Shown: piece after piece, positions 8,044-16,949 of the stretch
Numbering within the stretch: position 1 is the stretch's first letter
Layout of the letters: each line of letters starts with the position of its first letter
Assembly: GCA_002839375.1 (NCBI GenBank)
Contig: PGXY01000007.1
Span: 186,001-250,000, forward strand
Origin: Spirochaetae bacterium HGW-Spirochaetae-1
Lineage (GTDB): Bacteria > Spirochaetota > UBA4802 > UBA5550
Length of the DNA stretch: 64,000 nt
Direction of reading: 5' to 3'
Position numbers and translations under genes: made by a program
Notes under the pieces: model-generated
What the model was told of the DNA's origin: nothing
Seen by the model: only the letters and a program-made list of their open reading frames with translations
Databases searched by the model: none

Positions 8044-9387
8044 TCAGGCAATCCTGTTGCTCCGCACCCATATCTTCATCTCATCGGCCTTTTTGATGAG
8101 CTCATCCCTGAAATCGGGATGGGCGATGCTGATGAGGAGCTCGGCACGCTCCCAGGTGCTTTTTGACTTCAGCTGCACCATGCCGTATTCCGTACACACA
8201 TACTGGACGATGCTGCGGGGTACGGTCACGATAGAACCGGGCTGCAAAGTGGGAACTATGCGTGAATGCAGGTTTCCCAGCTTATCCTTGTAGGTGGAAC
8301 TCAGGCTGATAATCCCCTTCCCTTCTTTTGAGTGAAAAGCTCCAAATATGAAATCGAGTTGGCCGCCCGTGCCCGATTTGTGATGTATTCCCGACGATTC
8401 GGAACAGACCTGGCTGAAGAGGTCAATCTCAATGGCGCTGTTCACGGCCACGACCCGGTTGTTCAGGGCAATGATCCGGGGATCGTTCACGTAATTGACG
8501 GGATACGAGGCGCACGTGGGATTGTGGTTAAGAAAATCATAGAGCTTGTTCGTTCCCATGGCAAAGGTATAGGTCATTTTATATTTATCGATCAGCTTTT
8601 TGGCCCCGGTGACCCTTCCGGCATTATAAAGATCAACGCATGAATCGACGAGCATCTCGGTGTGAATCCCTATATCTTTCAGGTCGCTTTCGGCAATAAG
8701 CTGCCCGATCATGTTGGGAAGCCCGCCGATCCCGAGCTGGAGTGTAGCGCCATCGTGTATCTCCTTGAGAATATATTTTGCGATTTGACCGTTCAGCTCC
8801 GACGGCTCCTGGGGCGGGACCTGGACCAGGGGACGGTTCTTCCCCTCGACGATATGATCGACCCTGGATATGTGTATGGACTCCTGGTTGCCTCCCAGGC
8901 AGTACGGTACGTTCTCATTTATCTCCACGACGACCTTTTTCGCCTTGCTTATAGCAGCACCCGTAACGGAATTGGCCAGGCCGTAATTGAAGTATCCCCT
9001 CGGGTCCATGGATCCCGTGGTTATAAACACCACGTCAAAATCAGTATACTTGCGTATGAAACGCGGCCCCTGGTGATAGGCCGTGGGAATATAGTTACAG
9101 AGATTCTCATCGTGAAGCCGGCGCGAAACCGTTCCGAAATGATAATCATTCAGGATAAAATGTTTTCTCTCGGGATCGGCTTCCACCACCTTCGGCACCT
9201 GGGTAAAACAGACGCTTCGCACATCGACATCCGAGAGCTCCCCGGCCCGTGCCGCCAGGGCCTCATCACAGGCCTGGGGGAAAAGAACGAATTCGCCGTA
9301 AAACACCTTGTTGCCGGGCTGTACCAGGGCTGCAGCCTTATCGGCGCTTATGAGCTTATTTTCATACTCCATTTTCTGGACAATCAT
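8044..9387 (-). CDS. Acetyl-CoA hydrolase/transferase family CoA-transferase
   Basis: 447 residues, matching the family that includes 4-hydroxybutyrate and butyryl-CoA:acetate CoA-transferases. Visible family signatures are GIGGLPN (219-225) and GIHTEM (240-245), whose Glu244 is the expected nucleophile, and [19 protein letters not shown] near the C-terminal third. It would move CoA between an acyl-CoA and a carboxylate such as acetate. The start at 9387 is preferred over the GTG at 9417 because GGGAGGA lies just before this ATG. It stands alone; the acyl-CoA dehydrogenase at 19867 could belong to the same pathway, but that is inference. Confidence 0.87.
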   Translation of the reverse strand: MIVQKMEYENKLISADKAAALVQPGNKVFYGEFVLFPQACDEALAARAGELSDVDVRSVCFTQVPKVVEADPERKHFILNDYHFGTVSRRLHDENLCNYIPTAYHQGPRFIRKYTDFDVVFITTGSMDPRGYFNYGLANSVTGAAISKAKKVVVEINENVPYCLGGNQESIHISRVDHIVEGKNRPLVQVPPQEPSELNGQIAKYILKEIHDGATLQLGIGGLPNMIGQLIAESDLKDIGIHTEMLVDSCVDLYNAGRVTGAKKLIDKYKMTYTFAMGTNKLYDFLNHNPTCASYPVNYVNDPRIIALNNRVVAVNSAIEIDLFSQVCSESSGIHHKSGTGGQLDFIFGAFHSKEGKGIISLSSTYKDKLGNLHSRIVPTLQPGSIVTVPRSIVQYVCTEYGMVQLKSKSTWERAELLISIAHPDFRDELIKKADEMKIWVRSNRIA

Positions 9388-9558
9388 ATATATTTCCTCC
9401 CGTGACACAGACGACACTTTTTGACAACAGATACACTGTTTTCATTTGTATAGAATATACTGACAAAGCTGGCTATATTCCAATGGGTCAATGGCGAGGA
9501 TGTCGGTGGTTGAAACCCTAAAAGTTAAGTAGTGGTTTTCCCCATGGCACAACAAGTA

Positions 9559-9927
9559 TCATTCGATATACCGTATGACCTTGCCTTTAATATGAAAGAT
9601 GGTGACGGTCCCCAATATCCAGTACTGTTTTTCCCGCCACATGCGGACATCGATGAGGTCATCGCCGCCCTTTTCGCTGATCATTTCATTCATGGCGCGG
9701 TTGTAGTCAGGCCGCGGTGTCACGGTCCATACCCAGAGAAAGGTATAATTGCTCACCATGGATTCGGCCTCACCCAGGACCTCGTAGGACTGCGCCTTCA
9801 GGGGACGCACCGAGGGTTCAATTCCCGTGCAGTGAACGCGGGAAAAACGTATGCATCCCGTGAGACCCGCCACCGCGAGGAACAGAACCAGGGCCGGTAA
9901 TATCCTGCTGATTTTTATTGTTTTCAT
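9559..9927 (-). CDS. Small lipoprotein, paralogue of the upstream gene
   Basis: 122 residues with a lipoprotein signal ending LTGC (Cys25). The mature part shares a pattern with the product of 9942-10307: PL..K..E.LG.AE, then D...A....I...GG..LI.VR, then Y.ILG.V....G.VIR..E. The two genes are 14 bp apart and evidently arose by tandem duplication. Likely periplasm-facing and membrane-anchored. Function unknown. Confidence 0.72.
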   Translation of the reverse strand: MKTIKISRILPALVLFLAVAGLTGCIRFSRVHCTGIEPSVRPLKAQSYEVLGEAESMVSNYTFLWVWTVTPRPDYNRAMNEMISEKGGDDLIDVRMWREKQYWILGTVTIFHIKGKVIRYIE

Positions 9928-9941
9928 GACGATATAATTCC

Positions 9942-10307
9942 TTATTTTTTACCGGCGGGTTTCGGCTCAACGAACCTCACCACGTCGCCGGTAACCGTGA
10001 GCTTATCCACGCTGCCCAGGATAAAATAATAGGTCGTTTCGTACCAGCGCACATTGATGAGCGCATGGCCGCCCTTTTGCGCAACAGCCCGTTCAATGGC
10101 CTTATCGATATCGACACGCCTCACGGGAAAAACTCCCAATACGGACCAGACAGTATCACTACCCTCGGCCTTGCCCAGCATCTCCATCTCTTTGCCCTGC
10201 AGGGGCGTTGTGGAGGCCGTCATTCCCATGGGAGTAACGCATCCCGTGAGAACCGTCAGGGATAAGGACAGAATTGTCAGCATCAACTTGAATCGTGTAT
10301 ATTTCAT
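9942..10307 (-). CDS. Small lipoprotein, paralogue of the downstream gene
   Basis: 121 residues from the ATG at 10307, chosen over an ATG at 10349 because TGGAGGATATACG lies directly before it and because it gives a clean lipoprotein signal (LTGC, Cys23). The mature domain resembles that of 9559-9927. The genes form a pair read in the same direction as the TonB operon but separated from it by a long inverted repeat. Function unknown. Confidence 0.72.
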   Translation of the reverse strand: MKYTRFKLMLTILSLSLTVLTGCVTPMGMTASTTPLQGKEMEMLGKAEGSDTVWSVLGVFPVRRVDIDKAIERAVAQKGGHALINVRWYETTYYFILGSVDKLTVTGDVVRFVEPKPAGKK

Positions 10308-10366
10308 CGTATATCCTCCAGGTAAATTGTTTCTAAAAGTTAAAATCAATCAAACCAGAAACCCTT

Positions 10367-10482
10367 TGACCTCACCCCGCCTCTGGCGCGCCCTCTCCCA
10401 CGGGGAGATGGCTTTTCAACAATAACTTTTCGGTCAAACCTCCCCCTCTCCCCCTGGGAGAGGGGGCCGGGGGGTGAGGTCA
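10367..10482. repeat. Long imperfect inverted repeat (gacctcacccc...ggggtgaggtc)
   Basis: TGACCTCACCCCGCC... from 10367 to about 10408 pairs imperfectly with ...CCGGGGGGTGAGGTCA at 10443-10482; the inner parts are CCCTCTCCCACGGGGAGA and CTCCCCCTGGGAGAGGGGG. It ends one base before the receptor stop codon and could fold as a strong stem in RNA. It may separate transcription of the TonB operon from the two lipoprotein genes, or simply be a dispersed palindromic element. Confidence 0.7.
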
Positions 10483-10483
10483 A

Positions 10484-12895
10484 TCAGAACTTCACTTCCA
10501 CTCCAAAGTTCGGAATAATCGACAGCCCGCCGCTGGGCTTCTGCAGGCTCGGATTGCTTCCTTCGCTGTAGGGCTCATCATAATGCCATACATTCTCCTT
10601 CTGCACAAAATTATAGGCATTGATAACCTCGATATACCAGCTCACATGCCCCCACTCGTAATTGGTGCGGTATGTATAACGCAGGTCCAGCTGGTGGCTC
10701 AGGGGATAGTGTTTTGAGTTGATATCGGTACTGTACTCCGGTATATATCGACCGGATGTGACAGGCTCCTCATTGCCGCCAGTAATTTCCGTATACGGAA
10801 AAGATGAATAGAGCTGGAACTTGGCGCTGAAGGTGTGCCTTCCCCGGGTATATCCCGCCACGACTTTCACGGCATGTTCCTGCTCCCAGTCGGAACTGAT
10901 GAATGTGTCTCCTGTGGGATCACTCGTTGTCGGCAGGCCGGTTTTTATCTTCGACTGCGTCAGGGTGTAATTGATCCAGCCGAAAAAAGCGCTGCTTCCT
11001 TCGCGGCGATCCAGGCGCACCATGGCCTCGCCGCCGTAGGCCTTGAGTTTTCCGTTTGAGTAAAGAATATCGTTTTCATCTTTAATAAAAAAAGACCTGT
11101 CAAAAAAGTAATTATAAAACCCCTCGATCTTCACCGTCACTAGGTCGATCTTCTGTTCTATGCCGCCCGATCCGTGAAGTGCCCGTTCGGGAACAAGACG
11201 TCCCTTTTCACTGGCAAAGGATGGAGCCTGGTCAAAGAGGTAGGGATTTACCTGCTGGAAAGCCGAATAAGTTCCTCCCGCGACAGACAGGGTCGTGTCC
11301 GTGGGAAAATCATAGCTGAGAAGCCCCCGGTAATCAACAGTAAGTTTATTGGAGCGCATCAGGTAGTCGGTGCGTATACCGGGAACAAAAGTGAGTCCCG
11401 CGAAGAAAAACTTGTTTTCCAAGTAGGAACCCACGGTTACATTATGTGTTTTCTCTTTCAGATCAATGAGAATGAATTCATCCGGATTGTTAAAATTCGG
11501 CGGACCGGGCGGTACATAATCACCCCATAAAAAATCTTTTCCATTCTGTATGAAGTAATAATACTGGACATCAACCCCTCCCCGAAGGTCGGCGTGGTCC
11601 TTCCACCACTCAAAGTGAGCTTTATCCTTAAAACCGAAAATGTAAGGCCTGGAATTCAGGTGGTAATTCGTCAACCAGGGAACGGATGCTTCCACATTGA
11701 GGTAGCTGTACGTCTTGGCAAGGGAGGCGAAAACCAGGGCCCTGTTGCTGAACTTGCCCGATGGCTCATAGGTATAGTAAAGCCCCTGGGAATGGAACAT
11801 GGTGTCGCTTTCGAACTCCAGGTCCTCCAGGGCCGGGTCAATGGTATCGGGTGGCTTATGGTCCTGAAGGTATTTAATGTAGTCCCTGCTGCCGAAGAAA
11901 AGCAGGGTCAGGGAATGGTTGGCCGCCAAATAATATTTGAACTTGGCCTGGTAATCCCAGTATTCCGGCACCGAATCGAGCTTTTTACCCGTGATAAGCC
12001 AGTATACGGCAGGGACGAACAAAGAAAGATATGAAACCCTTCCCGACACGATGGCATATCCCTTTCCCGTGCCGTCCTGCGGCTTTTCGATCTCCATGCC
12101 GGGAATCTCGATACCCTTTTCATACCATGGAGCCGCGAAAAAGGCGTTGGCCGAGATGAGACCGATATCGCTGTAGCCGCTGAATTCCTCAACGGAATCA
12201 ATGGTATTGATCTGGATCACGGCGGCATCGGCGTTCCCGTATTGTGACGGTGATGACGAGGCATACAAGTCTATTTCCCTGATAAGGTTGCTGTTTATAA
12301 CGGAATGAATACCGCCGAAATGCTGAGGACTGAATAGGGGTATATCGTCAAGATAATAGCGGTTGGACAATGAACTGGCGCCCCTTATCACCAGGGGCCC
12401 GAAAATACCGCCATAACTCTTTATAACGCCGGGAAGGGCCGTGAGTGCCGTAACTGAATCGCCGAAACTGGCCGGGACGTCCTTTATCTCATCGCGCGTC
12501 ATGGTATACCGCGAAACCTTCTGGATATTCCGGTCGCCGAAGACCGTGAGGGTCCCGCCGGAAACGCGCACGGGCTTCAGCCAGAAATCCCTGGTCATTT
12601 TTCTGTCGATCTTCATGGTCAATTTCAGGTTTTGCAGCCCGTCGGAACTGACGACAACCGTGTATGTCCCGGCCGCGGGAACCACGGCCCGGAACAAGCC
12701 CTTTTGCGCGGTCCGGGCCCGCACACGCGCCTCAATGATGGTGATGCTGCCGAAATCAACGGGCCGGCGCGTCGTACTGTTATAGATTGTCCCCTCCACA
12801 ACAATCGCGCCCGCCTCCTGCGCCCTCATGGTTCCGGGCAGCAGTATGGCCCCTATCATCGCCGTTATAATCAGTATTCTATTCATGGTATCCAT
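10484..12895 (-). CDS. TonB-dependent outer membrane receptor
   Basis: 803 residues: signal peptide (about 1-25), a carboxypeptidase-regulatory-like Ig domain (about 30-110), a plug domain (about 125-240) with RDEIKDVPASFGDSV, VIRGASS and YYLDDIPLFSP, then a long beta-barrel ending in Phe as outer membrane barrels often do. It is the last gene of an exbB-exbD-exbD-tonB operon, 3 bp after tonB, so it is probably the dedicated client of that energiser. The ligand is not evident; the N-terminal Ig domain is typical of Bacteroidetes- and spirochaete-type receptors for organic ligands rather than classical siderophore receptors. Confidence 0.9.
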   Translation of the reverse strand: MDTMNRILIITAMIGAILLPGTMRAQEAGAIVVEGTIYNSTTRRPVDFGSITIIEARVRARTAQKGLFRAVVPAAGTYTVVVSSDGLQNLKLTMKIDRKMTRDFWLKPVRVSGGTLTVFGDRNIQKVSRYTMTRDEIKDVPASFGDSVTALTALPGVIKSYGGIFGPLVIRGASSLSNRYYLDDIPLFSPQHFGGIHSVINSNLIREIDLYASSSPSQYGNADAAVIQINTIDSVEEFSGYSDIGLISANAFFAAPWYEKGIEIPGMEIEKPQDGTGKGYAIVSGRVSYLSLFVPAVYWLITGKKLDSVPEYWDYQAKFKYYLAANHSLTLLFFGSRDYIKYLQDHKPPDTIDPALEDLEFESDTMFHSQGLYYTYEPSGKFSNRALVFASLAKTYSYLNVEASVPWLTNYHLNSRPYIFGFKDKAHFEWWKDHADLRGGVDVQYYYFIQNGKDFLWGDYVPPGPPNFNNPDEFILIDLKEKTHNVTVGSYLENKFFFAGLTFVPGIRTDYLMRSNKLTVDYRGLLSYDFPTDTTLSVAGGTYSAFQQVNPYLFDQAPSFASEKGRLVPERALHGSGGIEQKIDLVTVKIEGFYNYFFDRSFFIKDENDILYSNGKLKAYGGEAMVRLDRREGSSAFFGWINYTLTQSKIKTGLPTTSDPTGDTFISSDWEQEHAVKVVAGYTRGRHTFSAKFQLYSSFPYTEITGGNEEPVTSGRYIPEYSTDINSKHYPLSHQLDLRYTYRTNYEWGHVSWYIEVINAYNFVQKENVWHYDEPYSEGSNPSLQKPSGGLSIIPNFGVEVKF

Positions 12896-12898
12896 TGC

Positions 12899-13540
12899 CT
12901 ATCGGAGTACAAATTTATAGGTAAAATCGGCCTTTACGGGAATCTGTTTCCCCTGGTACACGGCGGGAGTGAACTGCTGGCCTACAAGGTTCCTTCTTGC
13001 CGCAGCCGCAAAGTCCTTCACTATGCGGGCATACTGTTCCGGCGGCAGCTCCTTGGTAAGTTTTATTCCCAGAATATTCACGCTCATCACTTTTCCCCCC
13101 GTAGAGATAAGAATCTGAAGGTTTGCCACGGCCTCGATATTCAGCTCACGGGCGCTGGAGGGGAAATAGTCCTTCAGCCTTCCCACGGGACGCGGCGGGG
13201 CAATGCTGGGATAAAAGGCGATGTCAACGGCCGTTTCCTCGTCAGCAACCCCGACGGCCCGGTCTACATTGCTGGTGTCATCGGCCGAAGCGTCGTTCTC
13301 CGTGGTTATCTCCCTGCTCACCTTCCGTACCGGTGCATAAGCCATATCGAGATCAACAAAGGTCAGCGTATCCACGGGCGACATGTCATTCTCCCTGAAA
13401 TCGAGGCTCGGTGTATAGAAAAGCGCATAGGAAACGAAAACAAGCGACAGCAAAAAGGAAAAGGCATAGGGATGCCGCCGCTCCCATTGGATAAAAGAAT
13501 CTACAAATGCCGTGTCGTCTCTTTTAAATACCTTTATCAC
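12899..13540 (-). CDS. tonB: TonB-like energy transducer
   Basis: 213 residues: a short cytoplasmic start, one membrane segment near 26-45 (FSFLLSLVFVSYALF), a periplasmic linker of only about 80 residues, and a C-terminal TonB-type domain (about 125-213) with NLQILISTGGKVMSV and QFTPAVYQGKQIPV. The linker is acidic and lacks the usual Pro-Glu/Pro-Lys repeats. The start is a GTG at 13540 directly after the exbD stop with GGGGAG upstream; a longer reading from 13579 would overlap exbD and has no better signal. It would carry proton-motive energy from ExbB/ExbD to the receptor encoded next. Confidence 0.83.
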   Translation of the reverse strand: MIKVFKRDDTAFVDSFIQWERRHPYAFSFLLSLVFVSYALFYTPSLDFRENDMSPVDTLTFVDLDMAYAPVRKVSREITTENDASADDTSNVDRAVGVADEETAVDIAFYPSIAPPRPVGRLKDYFPSSARELNIEAVANLQILISTGGKVMSVNILGIKLTKELPPEQYARIVKDFAAAARRNLVGQQFTPAVYQGKQIPVKADFTYKFVLR

Positions 13541-13541
13541 G

Positions 13542-13946
13542 TTACTTCTCCCCCTTCCGGGGCTGGGCCATAAATACAATATTGAGAAAATCCTGGGCCT
13601 TCAGGACTTCCAGTACCGGCGAGACAATGGTATAGTCAAGATCCCGGTCGGCGGTGATGGCCACGGCCCTGTCCTTTTCACCCTGCCGGTTTGCCAGGGC
13701 ATCGCCGAGCTGCTGCAGGGACATGCGTTTCCCGTCGAAAAAATATTCTCCCGACCTTGATATGGTTACATACAGCGAGTCCTGTTCCGTGGCCGCGGTC
13801 TTGCCCACGGGGAGATCAACCTCAACGCCCTTGGGAGGTTCCGTCGTTGTCGTGGCCATAAAAAATATCAGGAGGAGCATGGCCATATCGGCCATGGCCG
13901 ATCCGAAAGAAACAAATTTCAGTTTTTTCAGAAAGCTGCCCGACAT
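13542..13946 (-). CDS. exbD: ExbD/TolR-type protein (second copy)
   Basis: 134 residues. One membrane segment near 20-33 carries the conserved Asp (MADMAMLLLIFF), followed by a periplasmic TolR-like domain (about 45-130). It forms proton channels with ExbB. It directly follows the first exbD copy with a 1-bp gap, so it may form a heteromeric ExbD1/ExbD2 complex, as described for other systems with paired exbD genes. Confidence 0.88.
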   Translation of the reverse strand: MSGSFLKKLKFVSFGSAMADMAMLLLIFFMATTTTEPPKGVEVDLPVGKTAATEQDSLYVTISRSGEYFFDGKRMSLQQLGDALANRQGEKDRAVAITADRDLDYTIVSPVLEVLKAQDFLNIVFMAQPRKGEK

Positions 13947-13947
13947 G

Positions 13948-14394
13948 TCACTTCCCTCCCTTATCTTCCTTCAATGAAAAGCGCTGCAGTCCCGATTCCC
14001 TGGCAACGCTCAGGGTGTCCACGAGACGATGATATTTTACGGAATCCCCCATCCGCACTACCATGACGCCGTCGGGATAGGCCCGGCGGTGTTTCATGAT
14101 CAATGCCTTAAAATTTTTCCTGTCCAAAACTGCGTTATCGACCAGGAACCCGTTGTTCTCAGGCCGCACCTCCACTATCTTCGCCGCATCCATCTTCACC
14201 GATCCCGCGTTTTTCGCCGGCAGCGTCATGAATATGCCCTGCCTGATGACGAATGAACCGGTGACGATGAAAAAAATCAAGAGAAGAAAAGACATATCGG
14301 CGATGGAGGTGGAATCAAAGCTCCTTTCCTCAGGCCGGGGCCTCCTGACCTCCCGTCTTCTCAGTATCTTGTAAATTATTGCATTGTCGTTCAT
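13948..14394 (-). CDS. exbD: ExbD/TolR-type protein (first copy)
   Basis: 148 residues from the ATG at 14394, which lies one base after the exbB stop codon; a longer frame from 14442 would overlap exbB heavily. A basic N-terminus (KILRRREVRRPRP) is followed by a membrane segment with the channel Asp (IADMSFLLLIFF) near 33-50 and a periplasmic domain. The lack of a separate ribosome site points to translational coupling with exbB. Confidence 0.88.
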   Translation of the reverse strand: MNDNAIIYKILRRREVRRPRPEERSFDSTSIADMSFLLLIFFIVTGSFVIRQGIFMTLPAKNAGSVKMDAAKIVEVRPENNGFLVDNAVLDRKNFKALIMKHRRAYPDGVMVVRMGDSVKYHRLVDTLSVARESGLQRFSLKEDKGGK

Positions 14395-14395
14395 G

Positions 14396-15178
14396 CTATA
14401 TGTCCCGGCATATCCTGTCGGAAAGGCGCGGCAGCTTTTCACATGCGGCGCCGATGATTTCCTCGGCCCTGGCCGTTCTGTTCTGCAGTATGTGCATAAA
14501 CAGATAATAAAAGCCCAGGGTCGGAGCCGCCACGATAAGGCCTCCCGCCGTGGTGATCAGGGCCACCTGTATACCCACGGCAACAACCTTGGCATTGACT
14601 GTGGCAGCAGCGGCTATGGATGCGAAGGCCTGGATCATGCCGATAACTGTTCCGAGAAAGCCAAATATGGGGGCAAGGTTCCCGATACCGGAAAGAAGGG
14701 CCAGGCCCTTTTCAACGCCGTGAGTATATATCTGAAAATACGACCGGAGATCGTCCTCCAGGTCCTCGCGATATTGCGCTTTCGAATCCTTCGCGGCTTC
14801 GGCCAGAACGCTGTCGAGCTGATCGTATTTCCACACACGGTTTCTGGTAAAAAAAATCAGGCGCTCGATGATGATGGTGAGGGAGCCGATTCCCAGGAGT
14901 ACCAGCAATATCATGAGGGGGCCGCCCTGCTTCACCGTGGTAAAAAGACTATTTCCCTGCACGAGGGCCGATTCATCATTATTCAATTCAGCCCCATTCA
15001 TTGAATTGTCTTCATTTACTACCGTATCAACCGTGTCTCCCGTTTCTATTGCCGCAGCAACGGGCGTTTTAGCCGGATCAGATACCTGTGCCATAACCGG
15101 TTTTCCCAATCCCATAATCGTGGAAAAAAGTAGTACTGAAGAAAAAATAATCCTGGAAAGCGATAATCGCATATTCAT
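14396..15178 (-). CDS. exbB: ExbB/TolQ/MotA-family proton channel protein
   Basis: 260 residues. A signal-like N-terminus (about 1-30) leads to a polar periplasmic extension, then the MotA/TolQ/ExbB domain with membrane segments near 78-97, 165-190 and 205-235, including GFLGTVIGMIQAF and TTAGGLIVAAPTL. First gene of the five-gene TonB operon; AGAGG precedes the ATG at a good distance. The periplasmic extension is found in ExbB forms of several Gram-negative groups. The promoter should lie in the AT-rich 15179-15300. Confidence 0.9.
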   Translation of the reverse strand: MNMRLSLSRIIFSSVLLFSTIMGLGKPVMAQVSDPAKTPVAAAIETGDTVDTVVNEDNSMNGAELNNDESALVQGNSLFTTVKQGGPLMILLVLLGIGSLTIIIERLIFFTRNRVWKYDQLDSVLAEAAKDSKAQYREDLEDDLRSYFQIYTHGVEKGLALLSGIGNLAPIFGFLGTVIGMIQAFASIAAAATVNAKVVAVGIQVALITTAGGLIVAAPTLGFYYLFMHILQNRTARAEEIIGAACEKLPRLSDRICRDI

Positions 15179-15370
15179 GAAACAACCTCTTTTTTTACAA
15201 TAAATATCAATAATGAAAATATTAAAAAGATATATTGCATTATTAAAAATTATTACTATATATTCAACTTATTTTATACATGCGCATTTAAAATCCGTAA
15301 CAACTTTTCACTGCCCCTCACAGGTTCTTCGTTGATCCCGGCATTACCACGGGGTCAGAGCCCCTCTCAA

Positions 15371-15409
15371 TTAAAAAAAAGAGGCTGGCCGGATTGTTCC
15401 GGCAGCCTC
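15371..15409 (-). terminator. Rho-independent terminator of the beta-barrel gene
   Basis: On the minus strand GAGGCTGCCGGA pairs with TCCGGCCAGCCTC (one bulge) and is followed by a run of T. It lies 26 bp after the stop codon of the gene at 15435-16730. Confidence 0.85.
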
Positions 15410-15434
15410 CCTGTTTTCCATTCCCGCATGGATA

Positions 15435-16730
15435 TTACTGAATGGCGTGCATGAAGTCCACGGATATGGCAGTGGTTTCCTTGCTCGCGCCAAAATAAAA
15501 GTGCACCAGCGTTGCCTGGTTCCAGGCGATAACAAGACCGCCACCACCGCAATGCTGATAATCACCGAAGCGTGGCTTATATATTGGATGGAACGGATCG
15601 TCATAGGCATTACCGGCGTCATAGAAGGCCACAACTTTAAACTCGAAGCGCTCCGAACCGGGAGTCCATTCCCAGAAGCTGTATCGCACCTCGAGGTTAC
15701 CCATGGTCATGGTCTTGGCCACGAAACGGTTTGACGGGAAACCCCGGAGAGTTCTGTTGCCGCCCAGGCCCTGCTGCCGCGCATAGGGGAAAGCGAACCA
15801 GTTCATTTCATAGAAGGGCATGTCAAGCTGTGACGATGTGTATCCCAGTCTGATGGCGAAGGTGAGCGGTTTCCACGGCGTATAATAATACCGGGCACCC
15901 ACGGTATTTCTGAAATAATAGCTTTCCGAGCCCAGCCATTTCTGACTCGTTTCCAGGCTATAGTCTATGTTGAAGCCGGCCCGGGGGTCCGGTTCGTAGT
16001 CCAGGGTGTTCCAGGCGATACCCATACGAAGGGTGTTGTAAAGAGCGCCATCCTTGCCGTAAGGAGTTTCAAGATCGAGGCGCGTCGGATCCTGTATGTC
16101 GCCATCAAACTTTTTACCATCCCATGACGAAAGGTCCCAGTAGGCAATACGGAATCCGGCAACCCAGGTGAACTCTTTTGTGATATCGCCGTATACATCA
16201 GCGAAGTAGTTGGGTTTTATGTACTGGTACTTGTCAAATTTGGAGTGTATTCCATTGAGAAATGCATCCTCATAATCTTTCATAGTATCATAAGAGTTGC
16301 CCAGATTGTCGGTGAGACCCCGACTGGTTGTCTTGGCCCCCACACCGTAAAAGTTGGCATTCTTGTTCATGTCCAGGACAAGGGCCGATTTGAGGCGCAG
16401 ATTAGTGCCGAACATGTTGTAATAATCCAGGTTGATTTCATCATAGTGATATCCCAGGAGTGTCATGTAGAACTGGCCGTAGAGTTGAATGGAATAGGGC
16501 TCATTGGCAAAATTTTCTCCGTCCTTAGGACCATTATCATAGAAATAGACCCGGGCGCCGAAGCCGAATCCGTCATCGGTGGTGTAATTAACCAGGGGAA
16601 GACCGGTGAAGTACCAGCCCTCTTTTTTCTTTTCAACAACATCGGCAGGCAGTTGCTGTGCAGCAAAAACACTGGCGGTGTAAAGCAGGCACAGTAAAAA
16701 AGCGATAGACAACTTCAGAATTTTACTCAT
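15435..16730 (-). CDS. Outer membrane beta-barrel protein, bacterial surface antigen (Omp85-like barrel)
   Basis: 431 residues with a clear signal peptide (about 1-23, ending VFAAQ). The rest alternates aromatic and polar residues as in a beta-barrel and contains GGNRTLRGFPSNRF near 335-350, matching the RGF motif of the Omp85/surface antigen superfamily barrel, and DAGNAYDDPF close to the end. There are no POTRA domains, so it is not BamA itself; it resembles single-barrel patatin-less relatives annotated as Bac_surface_Ag. A strong GGAGG precedes the ATG. Monocistronic, with its own terminator. Transported or bound substrate unknown. Confidence 0.8.
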   Translation of the reverse strand: MSKILKLSIAFLLCLLYTASVFAAQQLPADVVEKKKEGWYFTGLPLVNYTTDDGFGFGARVYFYDNGPKDGENFANEPYSIQLYGQFYMTLLGYHYDEINLDYYNMFGTNLRLKSALVLDMNKNANFYGVGAKTTSRGLTDNLGNSYDTMKDYEDAFLNGIHSKFDKYQYIKPNYFADVYGDITKEFTWVAGFRIAYWDLSSWDGKKFDGDIQDPTRLDLETPYGKDGALYNTLRMGIAWNTLDYEPDPRAGFNIDYSLETSQKWLGSESYYFRNTVGARYYYTPWKPLTFAIRLGYTSSQLDMPFYEMNWFAFPYARQQGLGGNRTLRGFPSNRFVAKTMTMGNLEVRYSFWEWTPGSERFEFKVVAFYDAGNAYDDPFHPIYKPRFGDYQHCGGGGLVIAWNQATLVHFYFGASKETTAISVDFMHAIQ

Positions 16731-16949
16731 ACAGTATCCTCCATATTTTAATGAACTAACACGGTAGCCAAGAGACGGGAAAAATGTATTCAGGATATTT
16801 GATTACATTTTTACTTTTTTTGTATATATTTAATGCACTTGACTGAGAAACATCTTAAGACAGCCGATTTTAAAAAGCAATGAAAAAAATATTGAGTGAC
16901 ACTTCAATCATTCATAAATCGGCAAAAATCAAAAATTGACATGGATATT

